In this document: one piece after another, positions 44,395 through 53,286 of the stretch
Layout of the letters: the number at the start of each line of letters is the position of its first letter
Position numbering within the stretch: the first letter of the stretch is position 1
Assembly (NCBI GenBank): GCA_008107755.1
Contig: VIRH01000072.1
Coordinates: 1 to 64,000 of the forward strand
Length of the DNA: 64,000 bases
Direction of reading: 5' to 3'
DNA from: Rhodobacterales bacterium
GTDB lineage: Bacteria > Pseudomonadota > Alphaproteobacteria > Rhizobiales > Stappiaceae
Notes under the pieces: generated by a model
The model's database searches: none
What the model was told of the DNA's origin: nothing
Seen by the model: only the letters and a program-made list of their open reading frames with translations
Position numbers and translations under genes: made by a program

Positions 44395-45396
44395 TCAGCC
44401 GGTGGTGAGAACGATTTTTCCAATATGTCCAGAGGTTTCCATTCGGCGATGCGCCTCGGTGACGTCCCTCAGGGCAAAGGTTGAATCCATCACGGGCAGC
44501 ACCTTGCCCTGCGACACCAGCGGCCAGACCTCCGATTCGAGGCTCTCGGCGATCCGCGCCTTGAACGCGTCGCTGCGCGGGCGCAGCGTCGTCCCGGTGT
44601 GGGTGAGTCGCTTGGCCATCAGCCGCGAGAAGTTGACCGTTTCCGAAACCCCGTGAAGGGTCGCAATCTGGCAAATGCGCCCCTCGACGGCAGCAGCCTT
44701 CCAGTTCCGCTCGACATAGTCTCCCCCCACCATGTCCAGAATGACGTTCACACCCTCACCGTTCGTCAGGTCGAGCACGGCTTCCTCGAAGGCCTGCTCC
44801 TTGTAATTGATGACGTGATCGGCACCGAGCTTGCGTGCGGCGTCCACCTTGTCCGCCGACCCCACGGTCGTGAAGACCTCCGCGCCGAATGCCTTGGCGA
44901 GCTGTATGGCCGTGGTGCCGATGCCCGACGTGCCGCCATGAACCAGAAAGCGCTCTCCTTCTGCCAGGCCGCAGCGGTCGAACACATTCGTCCAGACCGT
45001 GAAGAAAGTCTCGGGCAGCGCGCCCGCCTGCTCCATGGTCAGCCCCTCCGGTATGGGCAGCGCATGGCCGGCATTCACCTTGCAATATTCGGCATAGCCA
45101 CCGCCGGGCGAAAGCGCCGTGACCTTGTCGCCTTCCTTGTAACGCTCGACACCGTCGCCGCAGGCCACAACCTCGCCCGCCACTTCCAGCCCCGGCAGAT
45201 CGGACGCACCCTTGGGAGGCGGATAGGCACCCTGGCGCTGGAACACATCGGGTCGATTCACACCGGCCACCGCCACCTTGATGAGAACCTCGCCTGGACC
45301 GGGCACGGGAAGCGGCCGCTCCTCCGCAAGGAGAACCTCGGGGCCGCCGGGTTCCGAAATCGCCATTGCGGTCATTTTTGCCGGCAAGGTCTGCAT
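44395..45396 (-). CDS. NAD(P)H quinone oxidoreductase (zinc-free MDR, PIG3-like)
   Basis: A 333-residue medium-chain reductase with GVNRPDVFQRQGAYPPPKGASD near residue 46, the nucleotide-binding FLVHGGTSGIGTTAIQLAKA near 149, and no structural-zinc cysteines. This is the quinone oxidoreductase/PIG3 group, which reduces quinones or enones with NADPH. It is monocistronic and divergent from the DUF1192 gene. An alternative start at MTAMAISEPGG is possible. Confidence 0.87.
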   Translation of the reverse strand: MQTLPAKMTAMAISEPGGPEVLLAEERPLPVPGPGEVLIKVAVAGVNRPDVFQRQGAYPPPKGASDLPGLEVAGEVVACGDGVERYKEGDKVTALSPGGGYAEYCKVNAGHALPIPEGLTMEQAGALPETFFTVWTNVFDRCGLAEGERFLVHGGTSGIGTTAIQLAKAFGAEVFTTVGSADKVDAARKLGADHVINYKEQAFEEAVLDLTNGEGVNVILDMVGGDYVERNWKAAAVEGRICQIATLHGVSETVNFSRLMAKRLTHTGTTLRPRSDAFKARIAESLESEVWPLVSQGKVLPVMDSTFALRDVTEAHRRMETSGHIGKIVLTTG

Positions 45397-45558
45397 GGTG
45401 GTATTCCTTTTGGTTCATTTCGGGACTGGCGCGAAGAACTGCGCCTGTCCTAAGTTGGGATTTCGCGCAGGGTATTTGAACGGGACGCGCAAAAACAAGT
45501 AACCTGCCGCGAGCGAACGAAACCCGCGCGCAGCGCCAGCCACGGAAGGATCGCGGCA

Positions 45559-45756
45559 ATGAGCCTGTTTGATGACGATGTCCCCAAAAAATCGGCGGCC
45601 GCTGCGATCACTGTGGGCGAGGATCTCGGCAAGCTGTCGGAAACCGATCTGGCAGAGCGCATCGAGGCTCTGGCTGGGGAAATCGAGCGCACGAAGAGCG
45701 AACTGGAGCAACGCAGCACTATTCGCGATGCTGCCAACGCATTCTTTCAGAAGTAG
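45559..45756 (+). CDS. DUF1192-family small protein
   Basis: A 65-residue protein, MSLFDDDVPKKSAAAAITVG, followed by a short coiled coil (LSETDLAERIEALAGEIERTKSELEQR). This matches the DUF1192 family, small and alphaproteobacterial. GGAAGGA lies upstream of the ATG. Function unknown. It precedes a candidate small RNA and rcdA on the same strand. Confidence 0.75.
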   Translation: MSLFDDDVPKKSAAAAITVGEDLGKLSETDLAERIEALAGEIERTKSELEQRSTIRDAANAFFQK

Positions 45757-45869
45757 ATACGTCTAATTACCAGTTGCCTTTGCAGTTCCTTGAAGCAAAG
45801 CCGTGGCCAACAAGGCATACATTGCGGTTAAAGTTTTACACGTTTACGTCTCATTAATCTTTCCAAATT

Positions 45870-45975
45870 ATAAATGAGGCTATCCAGTCATCTGGATGTG
45901 AGTGGCTCCTGTCCACTCTGTTTGACGCCTCCCTGTTAAAGACTTCAGAGCCGCAACCGTGCGGCTCTTTTTTTT
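45870..45975 (+). ncRNA. Candidate trans-acting small RNA
   Basis: Hairpin 1 ATCCAG/CTGGAT (45882–45897), hairpin 2 GAGTGG/CCACTC (45900–45918), an unpaired stretch with GCCTCCC (anti-Shine-Dalgarno, about 45928–45934), and a terminator AGAGCCGCA/TGCGGCTCT with eight T (45947–45975). A TATAAA sequence lies at 45869–45874 but no good -35 was found. This is the layout of Hfq-dependent small RNAs in Rhizobiales. Ends approximate. Confidence 0.5.
45947..45975 (+). terminator. Rho-independent terminator in the DUF1192–rcdA gap
   Basis: AGAGCCGCA (45947–45955) pairs with TGCGGCTCT (45960–45968), followed by a T-run to 45975. It lies 190 bases after the DUF1192 gene, so it more likely ends a small RNA. 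Confidence 0.88.
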
Positions 45976-46172
45976 GGCAACGCCTCATAGTATCGTGCAT
46001 TAACCATGCAATCCGGTTGCATTTTGCAGTGACTGGCATGCCGCTTGCTCAGTGATTGGCATGAAGTCTCGCATCGTCCCGAAAAGGGACAAATTGGACC
46101 AGATGTTGCAATCTGGGACAGCCAAAACGGGATGCGGGTGAACCGGACAAGCAATTGAGGCGTAGCAATCCT

Positions 46173-46718
46173 ATGACGGAAGACACGAAAAAAACGGGCG
46201 GTCACCTCGGCGCGGTTCAGATCGCACATCACCTCGCCAGCTCCGATAACTTCCAGAACCTCTTTCAGGAAGGCATGTCCCTCGTCGAGGAGACGGCCAT
46301 CTATCTTGACGGCAATGGCCGTGAGGAAGCCAAGCAGCTTCCCCGCCCTGCCTCCCTCGCCTACGCGACGGAATCCATGCGTCTGACGACCCGGCTGATG
46401 CAGCTCGCCTCCTGGCTTCTCCTGCAGCGTGCCGTGAACGAGGGCGAAATGTCCCGCGAACAGGCCGGCAGCGACAAGAACAAGGTGCGCCTCGAGAAGC
46501 TCAGCAGCCCGAGCACCGGCGCGACCTGGGACGGGCTTCCCGAAACCCTGCGCGACCTGATCGATCGCTCGACCCGCATGCAGGCCCGTGTCGTGCATCT
46601 CGACAAGATGCTCTACCGCAAGGATGCCGAGGAAGAAGAGATCGAGCCTGCGACCAACGACAATCCGGTCGCATCGCAGATCAACCAGCTTCACGCCGCT
46701 TTCGGCAAGCTGGGCTGA
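46173..46718 (+). CDS. rcdA: DUF1465/RcdA-family protein
   Basis: A 181-residue helical protein with VQIAHHLASSDNFQNLFQEGMSLVEE near residue 16, PRPASLAYATESMRLTTRLMQLASWLLLQRAV near 52 and LIDRSTRMQARVVHLDKMLYR near 127. These are the RcdA (DUF1465) signatures. In Caulobacter RcdA is an adaptor that, with CpdR and ClpXP, directs CtrA degradation at the cell pole. The ATG at 46173 is preferred over 46155. A strong terminator follows. The TTAACCAT element upstream fits CtrA feedback, by inference. Confidence 0.85.
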   Translation: MTEDTKKTGGHLGAVQIAHHLASSDNFQNLFQEGMSLVEETAIYLDGNGREEAKQLPRPASLAYATESMRLTTRLMQLASWLLLQRAVNEGEMSREQAGSDKNKVRLEKLSSPSTGATWDGLPETLRDLIDRSTRMQARVVHLDKMLYRKDAEEEEIEPATNDNPVASQINQLHAAFGKLG

Positions 46719-46759
46719 TCAGCCGGATCTGACCATCTGACATCACGGATCAGGATGAC

Positions 46760-46787
46760 GAGCCGCCGAAGCGCGGCTCTTTTTTTG
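46760..46787 (+). terminator. Rho-independent terminator of rcdA
   Basis: GAGCCGC (46760–46766) pairs with GCGGCTC (46773–46779), followed by a run of seven T residues. Confidence 0.88.
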
Positions 46788-46925
46788 TGAGACGTCGCCA
46801 GGTCGGGCACCGCAGATGCCCAGAAGGCCGCCTCCTTCAGCCACCGCGTGATGGCTTTTCCATCCCTCGCAGCGGGTGTCCGACGCCCTTTGGTTGAGAC
46901 CCGGGTTCAGCTAGCATTCGGCGAC

Positions 46926-46956
46926 AAACAAAAAACCCGGCCGATGGCCGGGTTTT
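46926..46956 (-). terminator. Rho-independent terminator of rpmE
   Basis: Minus-strand AACCCGGCC/GGCCGGGTT arms followed by TTTTTTGTTT, about 30 bases after the rpmE stop. Confidence 0.88.
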
Positions 46957-46984
46957 CCGAAAAAGCTGAAGGTTGTCTTCGGGC

Positions 46985-47209
46985 TCAGGAGCCCAGGAAA
47001 CCTGCAAACTTGTTCTTGAAGCGGGACACGCGGCCGCCGCGGTCCATCAGCTGACGGTCGCCGCCGGTCCATGCCGGGTGGGACGTCGGGTCGATGTCGA
47101 GGGTCAGCGTGTCGCCTTCCGCACCATAGGTGGAACGGGTGGTGTATTCGGTGCCATCGGTCATTACGACCTTGATGGTGTGGTAGTCGGGATGAATATC
47201 CGCTTTCAT
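46985..47209 (-). CDS. rpmE: Ribosomal protein bL31
   Basis: A 74-residue protein starting [19 protein letters not shown], with [27 protein letters not shown], as in alphaproteobacterial bL31. It has no cysteine, so it is the zinc-free (C-minus) form. The start at 47209 is fixed by the family N-terminus. It is divergent from the ABC exporter gene, a pairing I associate with Rhizobiales. Confidence 0.93.
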   Translation of the reverse strand: MKADIHPDYHTIKVVMTDGTEYTTRSTYGAEGDTLTLDIDPTSHPAWTGGDRQLMDRGGRVSRFKNKFAGFLGS

Positions 47210-47495
47210 GGCCGGTCCTTTCAAGCGCCTGACAGGCGGCTTTGCTAGAAAGCGCGCAGCAGACACAAAACGAAGCAAAGGGCCGCCGATCCTTATGCGG
47301 ACGCCGCCCTCAGAAACATGAGGCGGGGATATACCGTAAGGCGCCAGTCAAGACAAGGGGCAAATTCCCCCATTTCCCCCGCCGATGCCACAGAGCATTT
47401 CCTTCCGGCCGGAATCGGCCACATCCGCTTGAGCAAAGTCATTGAGCAGCTTACCGAACATGGTAAGACCAAGACGCAAGAACAAGGAGACCACA

Positions 47496-49310
47496 GTGGC
47501 CGACGCCCCTGCAGCAGACACGCAGACAGACCAGACATCGAAACGCAGATCCATCCGGCCACTCTTCAGGCTCTTTCCCTATCTCCTGAAACACAGGGGC
47601 ATGGTCGCGGCTGCCGTGGTGGCGCTGTTTTCCGCCGCGGTGATCACGCTGATCCTGCCGACCGCCGTGCGCCGCATGATCGACTTCGGCTTCGGCGCCG
47701 ACGATCCCGCGCTCGTGAATTCCTATTTCCTCGTCCTGATCGGCGTCGTCTGCTCCCTCGCCGTTGCCAGCGCCGTGCGGTACTTCCTGGTCATGTGGCT
47801 TGGCGAGCGGGTGGTTTCCGAACTCCGCTCGGACGTCTTCGACCATCTCACCAATCTCAGCGCCACCTTCTACGACAGCGCCAAGTCAGGTGAGATCCTG
47901 TCACGCCTGACAGCGGACACGACCCAGATCAAGTCCGCCTTCGGCTCCAGCGCGTCGCTTGCCATGCGCAACCTGATCATGTTCCTGGGCGCGGCGATCA
48001 TGATGGTCGTCACCAGCCCACGCCTGTCCGTCATCGTTCTGGCAGCCATTCCCGTCATTCTGGTACCGATTATCGGCTTTGGCCGCAGGGTCCGCAAGCG
48101 CTCCCGCTTTGCCCAGGACACGCTGGCCGACGCCTCGGCCTATGCGGGCGAAATGCTCGGCGCGGTGCGCACGCTGCAGGCCTTCACTCACGAACGCCTG
48201 AGCGCCGGTCACTACCGCGATGACATCGAGGCGGCCTTCCGGGCCGCCCGCCAGTCCATCATCGCCCGCGCCGCCCTGACCGGCTTCGCCATCATGGTAA
48301 TCGGCGCCAGCATCGTCGCGGTGTTGTGGATCGGCGCCAGCGACGTCTTCGCGGGCAGGATCAGCGGCGGGGAACTCAGCCAGTTCCTGCTCTATTCGAT
48401 CCTCGCCGCCGGCTCCCTGGCCGCCCTTTCGGAAGTCTGGGGAGAACTCTCGCAGGCCGCGGGCGCAGCCGAACGGCTGTCGGAGCTTCTGGACATCGAG
48501 CCGGAGATCCGTGCACCAGCCAATCCCATCGCCATTCCGGACGCATCGCGAGGCGACATCGCGTTCCAGAACGTCTCCTTCGCCTATCGCAACAGCCGCG
48601 ACATGCCGGTGGTGAACGACCTTACCCTGAGCGTCGCGCCGGGTGAGACGGTGGCCGTGGTCGGCCCTTCCGGAGCCGGCAAGTCCACGCTCTTCAGCCT
48701 GCTGATGCGCTACTACGATCCGGATGCGGGCACGATCCGCCTCAACGGCGTCGACCTGAAGGACATGGATCCTCAGGACCTGCGCCGGCGCATAGCCCTC
48801 GTTCCCCAGGACACCGCGATCTTCGGTACGACCATTGCCGAGAACATTGCCTATGGCCGTCCCGACGCCTCACGCGAGGAGATTGCCGAAGCGGCCGAGG
48901 CGGCTCTGGCCGCCCCCTTCATCGAGACGATGAGCAATGGCTACGACACTCTGGTGGGCGAACGGGGCATCACGCTTTCAGGGGGCCAGCGCCAGCGGAT
49001 CGCGATTGCCCGCGCGGTGCTGAAACGCGCGCCTGTGCTGCTGCTGGACGAAGCGACGAGTGCTCTGGATGCGGAAAGCGAGAACCTGGTACAGCAGGCG
49101 CTGGACCGGCTGATGGAAGGCAGAACCACGCTCGTGATCGCCCACCGCCTCGCAACCGTCCTGAAGGCAGACCGGATTGTGGTGATGGATGCCGGCACGA
49201 TCGTCGAAACCGGCACGCATGAGCAACTGAGCGCGGCGGGCGGGCTCTACGCGAAGCTCGCCCGACTTCAGTTCGGTGCGGAAACGGTATTGGCGTCAGC
49301 TAGGGCGTGA
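47496..49310 (+). CDS. ABC exporter, fused membrane and ATPase domains (MsbA/ABCB type)
   Basis: The 604-residue half-transporter has six membrane spans (about residues 35–320) and an ATPase with Walker A GPSGAGKST (about 392), signature LSGGQRQRIAIARAV and DEATSALD. It should dimerise to export lipids, peptides or drugs; no substrate clue. I choose the GTG at 47496 as start because AAGGAG lies seven bases upstream; ATG 47460 and TTG 47442 also exist in frame. It is divergent from rpmE with a 285-base gap. Confidence 0.88.
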   Translation: MADAPAADTQTDQTSKRRSIRPLFRLFPYLLKHRGMVAAAVVALFSAAVITLILPTAVRRMIDFGFGADDPALVNSYFLVLIGVVCSLAVASAVRYFLVMWLGERVVSELRSDVFDHLTNLSATFYDSAKSGEILSRLTADTTQIKSAFGSSASLAMRNLIMFLGAAIMMVVTSPRLSVIVLAAIPVILVPIIGFGRRVRKRSRFAQDTLADASAYAGEMLGAVRTLQAFTHERLSAGHYRDDIEAAFRAARQSIIARAALTGFAIMVIGASIVAVLWIGASDVFAGRISGGELSQFLLYSILAAGSLAALSEVWGELSQAAGAAERLSELLDIEPEIRAPANPIAIPDASRGDIAFQNVSFAYRNSRDMPVVNDLTLSVAPGETVAVVGPSGAGKSTLFSLLMRYYDPDAGTIRLNGVDLKDMDPQDLRRRIALVPQDTAIFGTTIAENIAYGRPDASREEIAEAAEAALAAPFIETMSNGYDTLVGERGITLSGGQRQRIAIARAVLKRAPVLLLDEATSALDAESENLVQQALDRLMEGRTTLVIAHRLATVLKADRIVVMDAGTIVETGTHEQLSAAGGLYAKLARLQFGAETVLASARA

Positions 49311-49328
49311 CGCCATGGTGCCGGAGGA

Positions 49329-50120
49329 TCAGTCCTCTTCCGGCACTTCCACCGTGTAATTCAGCGGCAGGCGGCCGCCGTCGGCATAGATGACCTGACC
49401 GGTAACATAACCGGCATCATCCGACGCCAGAAACGCGGCAACGCCGGCAATCTCGGACGGCTCGCCGACGCGCAGCATCGGCGTTCGCGACATGATGCGC
49501 TGCTTGGCCACTGGGTCGCTGTTCACCGAGGCAAGCATGTCGGTCATGATCGAGCCAGGCCCGATTGCATTCACGCGGATGCCGTATTTGGCAAGGGCCA
49601 GCGCGGCCGTCTTGGTGAGCTGGTTCAGGCCGCCCTTGGAGACGCAGTAGGGGATCTGATTGGGGATCGCGACGACCGAGTTGATCGAAGACATGTTGAT
49701 GATGCAGCCAGGCGCGCCATCATTCTCCACCTTCTCGACCATGTGACGGGCCACCGCCTGAGAACACAGGAAAGCGCCTTTCAGGTTGATCGAGAGCACC
49801 CGCTCGAAATCGTCCTCTTCCAGTTCCAGAAAGTCGGCGCCGACGACGATCCCGGCATTGTTCACCAGAATGTCGATGTCGCCATAGGCGTTCAGCGTTT
49901 CAGCGACGAGATTGCGGACATCGAGACGTTCAGCGACGTTGCAATGGATGTACATTGCCTCGCCCAGTCCCTTGAGGTCCTCCACGGCGGCTTCACCGGT
50001 GTCATCGTCCACATCCGCGAGAACGACCTTGGCACCGTCCATGACAAAACGTCTTGCGACGGCGAGACCGATTCCACGGGCTGCGCCGGTAACGATGGCG
50101 ACTTTATTCTCCAGGGACAC
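49329..50120 (-). CDS. Short-chain dehydrogenase/reductase
   Basis: A 263-residue classical SDR: VAIVTGAARGIGLAVARRF near residue 7, DILVNNAGIV near 84, and YCVSKGG with the catalytic Tyr/Lys near 158; the AIGPGSIMTDM and TGQVIYADGG segments are also typical. GTG 50120 is chosen because GAGG precedes it; a further upstream start is poorly supported. It lies downstream of the PrpE-like gene, about 150 bases away, so co-transcription is possible. It resembles glucose/sorbitol or 3-oxoacyl reductases; substrate not deducible. Confidence 0.85.
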   Translation of the reverse strand: MSLENKVAIVTGAARGIGLAVARRFVMDGAKVVLADVDDDTGEAAVEDLKGLGEAMYIHCNVAERLDVRNLVAETLNAYGDIDILVNNAGIVVGADFLELEEDDFERVLSINLKGAFLCSQAVARHMVEKVENDGAPGCIINMSSINSVVAIPNQIPYCVSKGGLNQLTKTAALALAKYGIRVNAIGPGSIMTDMLASVNSDPVAKQRIMSRTPMLRVGEPSEIAGVAAFLASDDAGYVTGQVIYADGGRLPLNYTVEVPEED

Positions 50121-50269
50121 GGATAACCTCACGGCTGTTTGTAAAAGTTCATGTGCCGCGCGGGATGCGCGGGCCGCTTCGCGGCGGCCCGACATTAAGT
50201 GTCAAAACCCGCCATGTCGATGGCTGTTCTGGCGACGGCGACCACCTCCAGTAACGTCAACCGAAGGCG

Positions 50270-52177
50270 TCATACGGAAATTCCGTGCAATTTCAAGGCG
50301 TCGCTGATTTCATCCAGAATCGCAGGATCGTCGATCGTGGCAGGCATCTTGTAGCTTTCGCCGTCGGCGATCTGGCGCATTGTGCCGCGCAGGATCTTCC
50401 CGCTTCGCGTCTTGGGCAGACGCTCGACCGTGATCGCGATCTTGAAGGCCGCCACCGGCCCGATCTTCTCGCGCACCAGCCGGATCAGTTCCGCCTCGAT
50501 CTCGTCCTGGGAACGTTCCACGCCGGACTTCAGCACCACGAACCCGCAGGGCAACTGGCCCTTGAGCTTGTCCGCGATGCCGATAACCGCGCATTCGGCG
50601 ACATCGGGATGGGTGGCCAGAACCTCTTCCATGCCGCCAGTCGACAGCCGGTGTCCGGCAACATTGATGATGTCGTCCGTCCGCGCCATGATCGACAGGT
50701 ATCCATCGTCGTCGATGGTCCCGGCATCCGCGGTCTTGTAGTATCCCGGGAACTCCGCCAGATAGGAATCGAAGAAGCGCTTGTCCGCATTCCAGAGCGT
50801 TGGCAGCGACCCGGGCGGCAATGGCAGTTTGACGACGATATTGCCGAGCGTGTTCGGCCCGAGGGGGTGGCCCGCATCATCCAGGACGCGGACGTCGTAA
50901 CCGGGCATCGGAACTGTCGGCGACCCCGGTTTGACGGGCAACTGACCGAGGCCGAGCGGATTGCCGACCATGCACCAGCCCGTTTCGGTCTGCCACCAGT
51001 GGTCGATCACCGGCACCTGCAGCTTGTCGATGGCCCAGTTCACCGTTTCAGGATCCGCCCGCTCCCCGGCCAGGAACAGGGACCGGTACTGGGACAGATC
51101 GTATTTTTGGATCAGCTCGCCATTGGGATCTTCCTTGCGGATCGCGCGGAAGGCGGTCGGTGCGGTGAAGAGCGACACGACGTTGTGTTCGGAAATCACG
51201 CGCCAGAAGACGCCGGCATCGGGCGTTCCGATTGGCTTCCCCTCGAAGACCAACGTGGTGCACCCGTGGAGGAGCGGCGCGTAGCAGATGTAGGAGTGTC
51301 CCACCACCCAGCCGACATCGGACGCGGCCCAGAACACCTCGCCCGGCTGGATGTCGTAGAGATTGGACATCGACCATTTGAGCGCAACCATGTGGCCGCC
51401 GTTGTCCCGCACCACGCCCTTCGGCTGCCCGGTCGTTCCGGACGTATACAGAATGTAGAGCGGGTCCGTCGCCTTGACCGGGACCGGCGCTATCCTGCGT
51501 CCCGCTGCGATGGCGGCGTCCTTGAGCGCCCCAAGATCCAGATCCCGGCCGGGCTTCAGGTCAGCCGAAAGCTGCTCACGCTGAAACACCAGGCAGGTAT
51601 CGGGCTTGTGGCTGGCCAGATCGATGGCCCCGTCGATCAGCGGCTTGTAGGCGACCACGCGCCCAGGCTCGATGCCGCAGGAGGCCGCGATGATGGCCTT
51701 CGGAGCGGCATCGTCGATACGGGTGGCAAGCTCGTTGGCGGCAAATCCGCCGAAGACGACCGAGTGAATGATCCCGAGACGCGCGCAGGCCAGCATCGCC
51801 ATCACGGCTTCTGGGATCATCGGCATGTAGATGATCGCCCGGTCGCCCTTCTGGAGGCCGCTGTCCGCAAGGACACAGGCCATCGCCTCGACTTCTTCCA
51901 GAAGTTCGAAAAAGCTGTAGGTCTTTGTCTGGCCAGTGATGGGGCTGTCGTAGATAAGCGCCGGCTGCCCGGTACGTCCACGCTCCACATGACGGTCGAG
52001 ACAATTGTAGCAGGTATTGCATTCCCAGTCGGGGAACCAGCGCCCGTATTGACCCTGATCCGGATCGAAGACCTTGTCGCCGGTCGAGATCCAGTCGATC
52101 TCCGACGCCGCCGACTTCCAGAATCCGAGCGGATCCTCCTTCCAGCCCTGATAAACTTCGCTGTACCGGCTCGACAT
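50270..52177 (-). CDS. prpE: Propionyl-CoA synthetase-like acyl-CoA ligase (PrpE)
   Basis: The 635-residue ligase has the acetyl-CoA synthetase-like N-terminus (YQGWKEDPLGFWKSAASEIDW), the adenylate motif ILYTSGTTGQPKGVV near 240, WWQTETGW near 400 and the C-terminal TRSGKILRGTMRQIAD with the acylatable lysine near 600. The overall form (DPD..RWFPD.ECNTCYNCLDRHVERG) is PrpE/short-chain acyl-CoA synthetase. It activates propionate to propionyl-CoA. ATG 52177 has GGGAGG upstream. Divergent from the TSUP permease gene by 169 bases. Confidence 0.88.
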   Translation of the reverse strand: MSSRYSEVYQGWKEDPLGFWKSAASEIDWISTGDKVFDPDQGQYGRWFPDWECNTCYNCLDRHVERGRTGQPALIYDSPITGQTKTYSFFELLEEVEAMACVLADSGLQKGDRAIIYMPMIPEAVMAMLACARLGIIHSVVFGGFAANELATRIDDAAPKAIIAASCGIEPGRVVAYKPLIDGAIDLASHKPDTCLVFQREQLSADLKPGRDLDLGALKDAAIAAGRRIAPVPVKATDPLYILYTSGTTGQPKGVVRDNGGHMVALKWSMSNLYDIQPGEVFWAASDVGWVVGHSYICYAPLLHGCTTLVFEGKPIGTPDAGVFWRVISEHNVVSLFTAPTAFRAIRKEDPNGELIQKYDLSQYRSLFLAGERADPETVNWAIDKLQVPVIDHWWQTETGWCMVGNPLGLGQLPVKPGSPTVPMPGYDVRVLDDAGHPLGPNTLGNIVVKLPLPPGSLPTLWNADKRFFDSYLAEFPGYYKTADAGTIDDDGYLSIMARTDDIINVAGHRLSTGGMEEVLATHPDVAECAVIGIADKLKGQLPCGFVVLKSGVERSQDEIEAELIRLVREKIGPVAAFKIAITVERLPKTRSGKILRGTMRQIADGESYKMPATIDDPAILDEISDALKLHGISV

Positions 52178-52346
52178 GAGTGTTCCTCCCAACAGCCATT
52201 CGGCATCTCGCGATAGAGTGCTGTAAGAGAAAGGCGGAATGCAAGCCTGAGCGCATAGGCAATTAGGTGATCGGGACTTTACGTAATCTCCCGGGCGTGC
52301 TTGTTTGGTCCGACAAACCCTTCGAACTGTCTGATCTCTTTAGCCG

Positions 52347-53111
52347 ATGCATCCAATTTCCGATCCGTGGTTTTACGCTGCGGCCATACCAGCCGTCGCC
52401 CTCGTCGGCATGTCGAAAGGCGGCTTCGGCGGCACCATGGCCATGCTGGGCGTGCCGCTGATGGCCCTTGTCGTCTCGCCACTGCAGGCCGCCGGCATCA
52501 TGCTGCCGATCCTGATCGTGATGGATGTGGTTGCGCTGATTGCCTACAAGGGAAAGGCCGACTGGAAGACGATCTCGATCCTGCTCCCGGCAGCCGCTCT
52601 CGGGATCGGTATCGGCTGGGCGGCCGCGGCCTATGTGGACGATGCATTCGTGACCCTTCTGGTCGGCGTGACCGCCGTCGCCTTCGTGGTCGATTACGTC
52701 TTCAAGCAGCGCAAGCGCACCGAAGCGAGCGGACACAGCCTGATCAAGGGGACCTTCTGGGGCTCGATCGCCGGTTTCACCAGCTTCATCAGCCACACCG
52801 GCGGGCCGCCCTTCCAGATGTACACGCTGCCGCTGCGCATGGCGCCGACCCTGTTCGTCGGCACCGGCGTCATCTTTTTCGCATCGGTCAACGTGATCAA
52901 GCTGGTGCCGTATTTCCTGCTCGGCCAGTTCGACACCACAAACCTTGCGACTTCAGTGACGCTTTTCCCGGTCGCCCTCGTCGCCACGCTGGCTGGTGTC
53001 TATCTCGTGAAGATCATCAATCCCCAGACCTACTACAACATCATCTATGTCTTCATGGGCATCATCGGGCTCAAGCTGACCTATGACGGGATCGTCGACC
53101 TGTTCCTGTAG
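52347..53111 (+). CDS. TSUP (TauE/SafE-type) membrane permease, second copy
   Basis: A 254-residue membrane protein with the family motifs VALVGMSKGGFGGTMAMLGVPL (about 18–39) and GFTSFISHTGGPPFQMY (about 146–162), i.e. two half-repeats with about eight spans. It is different from the gene at 31–792. TSUP proteins export sulfite, sulfoacetate, or similar anions. It stands between the two acyl-CoA ligase genes, so an organic-acid or sulfur-compound substrate is a reasonable guess. Confidence 0.87.
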   Translation: MHPISDPWFYAAAIPAVALVGMSKGGFGGTMAMLGVPLMALVVSPLQAAGIMLPILIVMDVVALIAYKGKADWKTISILLPAAALGIGIGWAAAAYVDDAFVTLLVGVTAVAFVVDYVFKQRKRTEASGHSLIKGTFWGSIAGFTSFISHTGGPPFQMYTLPLRMAPTLFVGTGVIFFASVNVIKLVPYFLLGQFDTTNLATSVTLFPVALVATLAGVYLVKIINPQTYYNIIYVFMGIIGLKLTYDGIVDLFL

Positions 53112-53286
53112 GATGCCCGGCTGAGGAAGAGGCGCGCCCTCTGTGTCATTGCCGGATTGCAGAGGAACGCAATAGCGTTATTCATATCGTGACAGTCGGG
53201 CGCAAGAGGCGTGCGCCCGGCGCGCGATCAAGGGAGGGCCGTTCGGACTGTCCATCAGGCAGGCGGAATGGCCGGGGAGGAGTATC

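Larger units (their letters stand above)
45757..46172 (+). other. Intergenic region between DUF1192 and rcdA
   Basis: About 415 bases. It holds the candidate small RNA (45870–45975), its terminator, and a rcdA promoter region with TTAACCAT (46000–46007), a match to a rhizobial CtrA half-site, and GTCCC-N5-GGGAC (46077–46091). No protein-coding gene is seen. Confidence 0.5.

Noticed and set aside
50161-50195. GC-rich hairpin between the SDR and the PrpE-like gene as a terminator
   Set aside because: The stem is bulged and no T-run follows on either strand.
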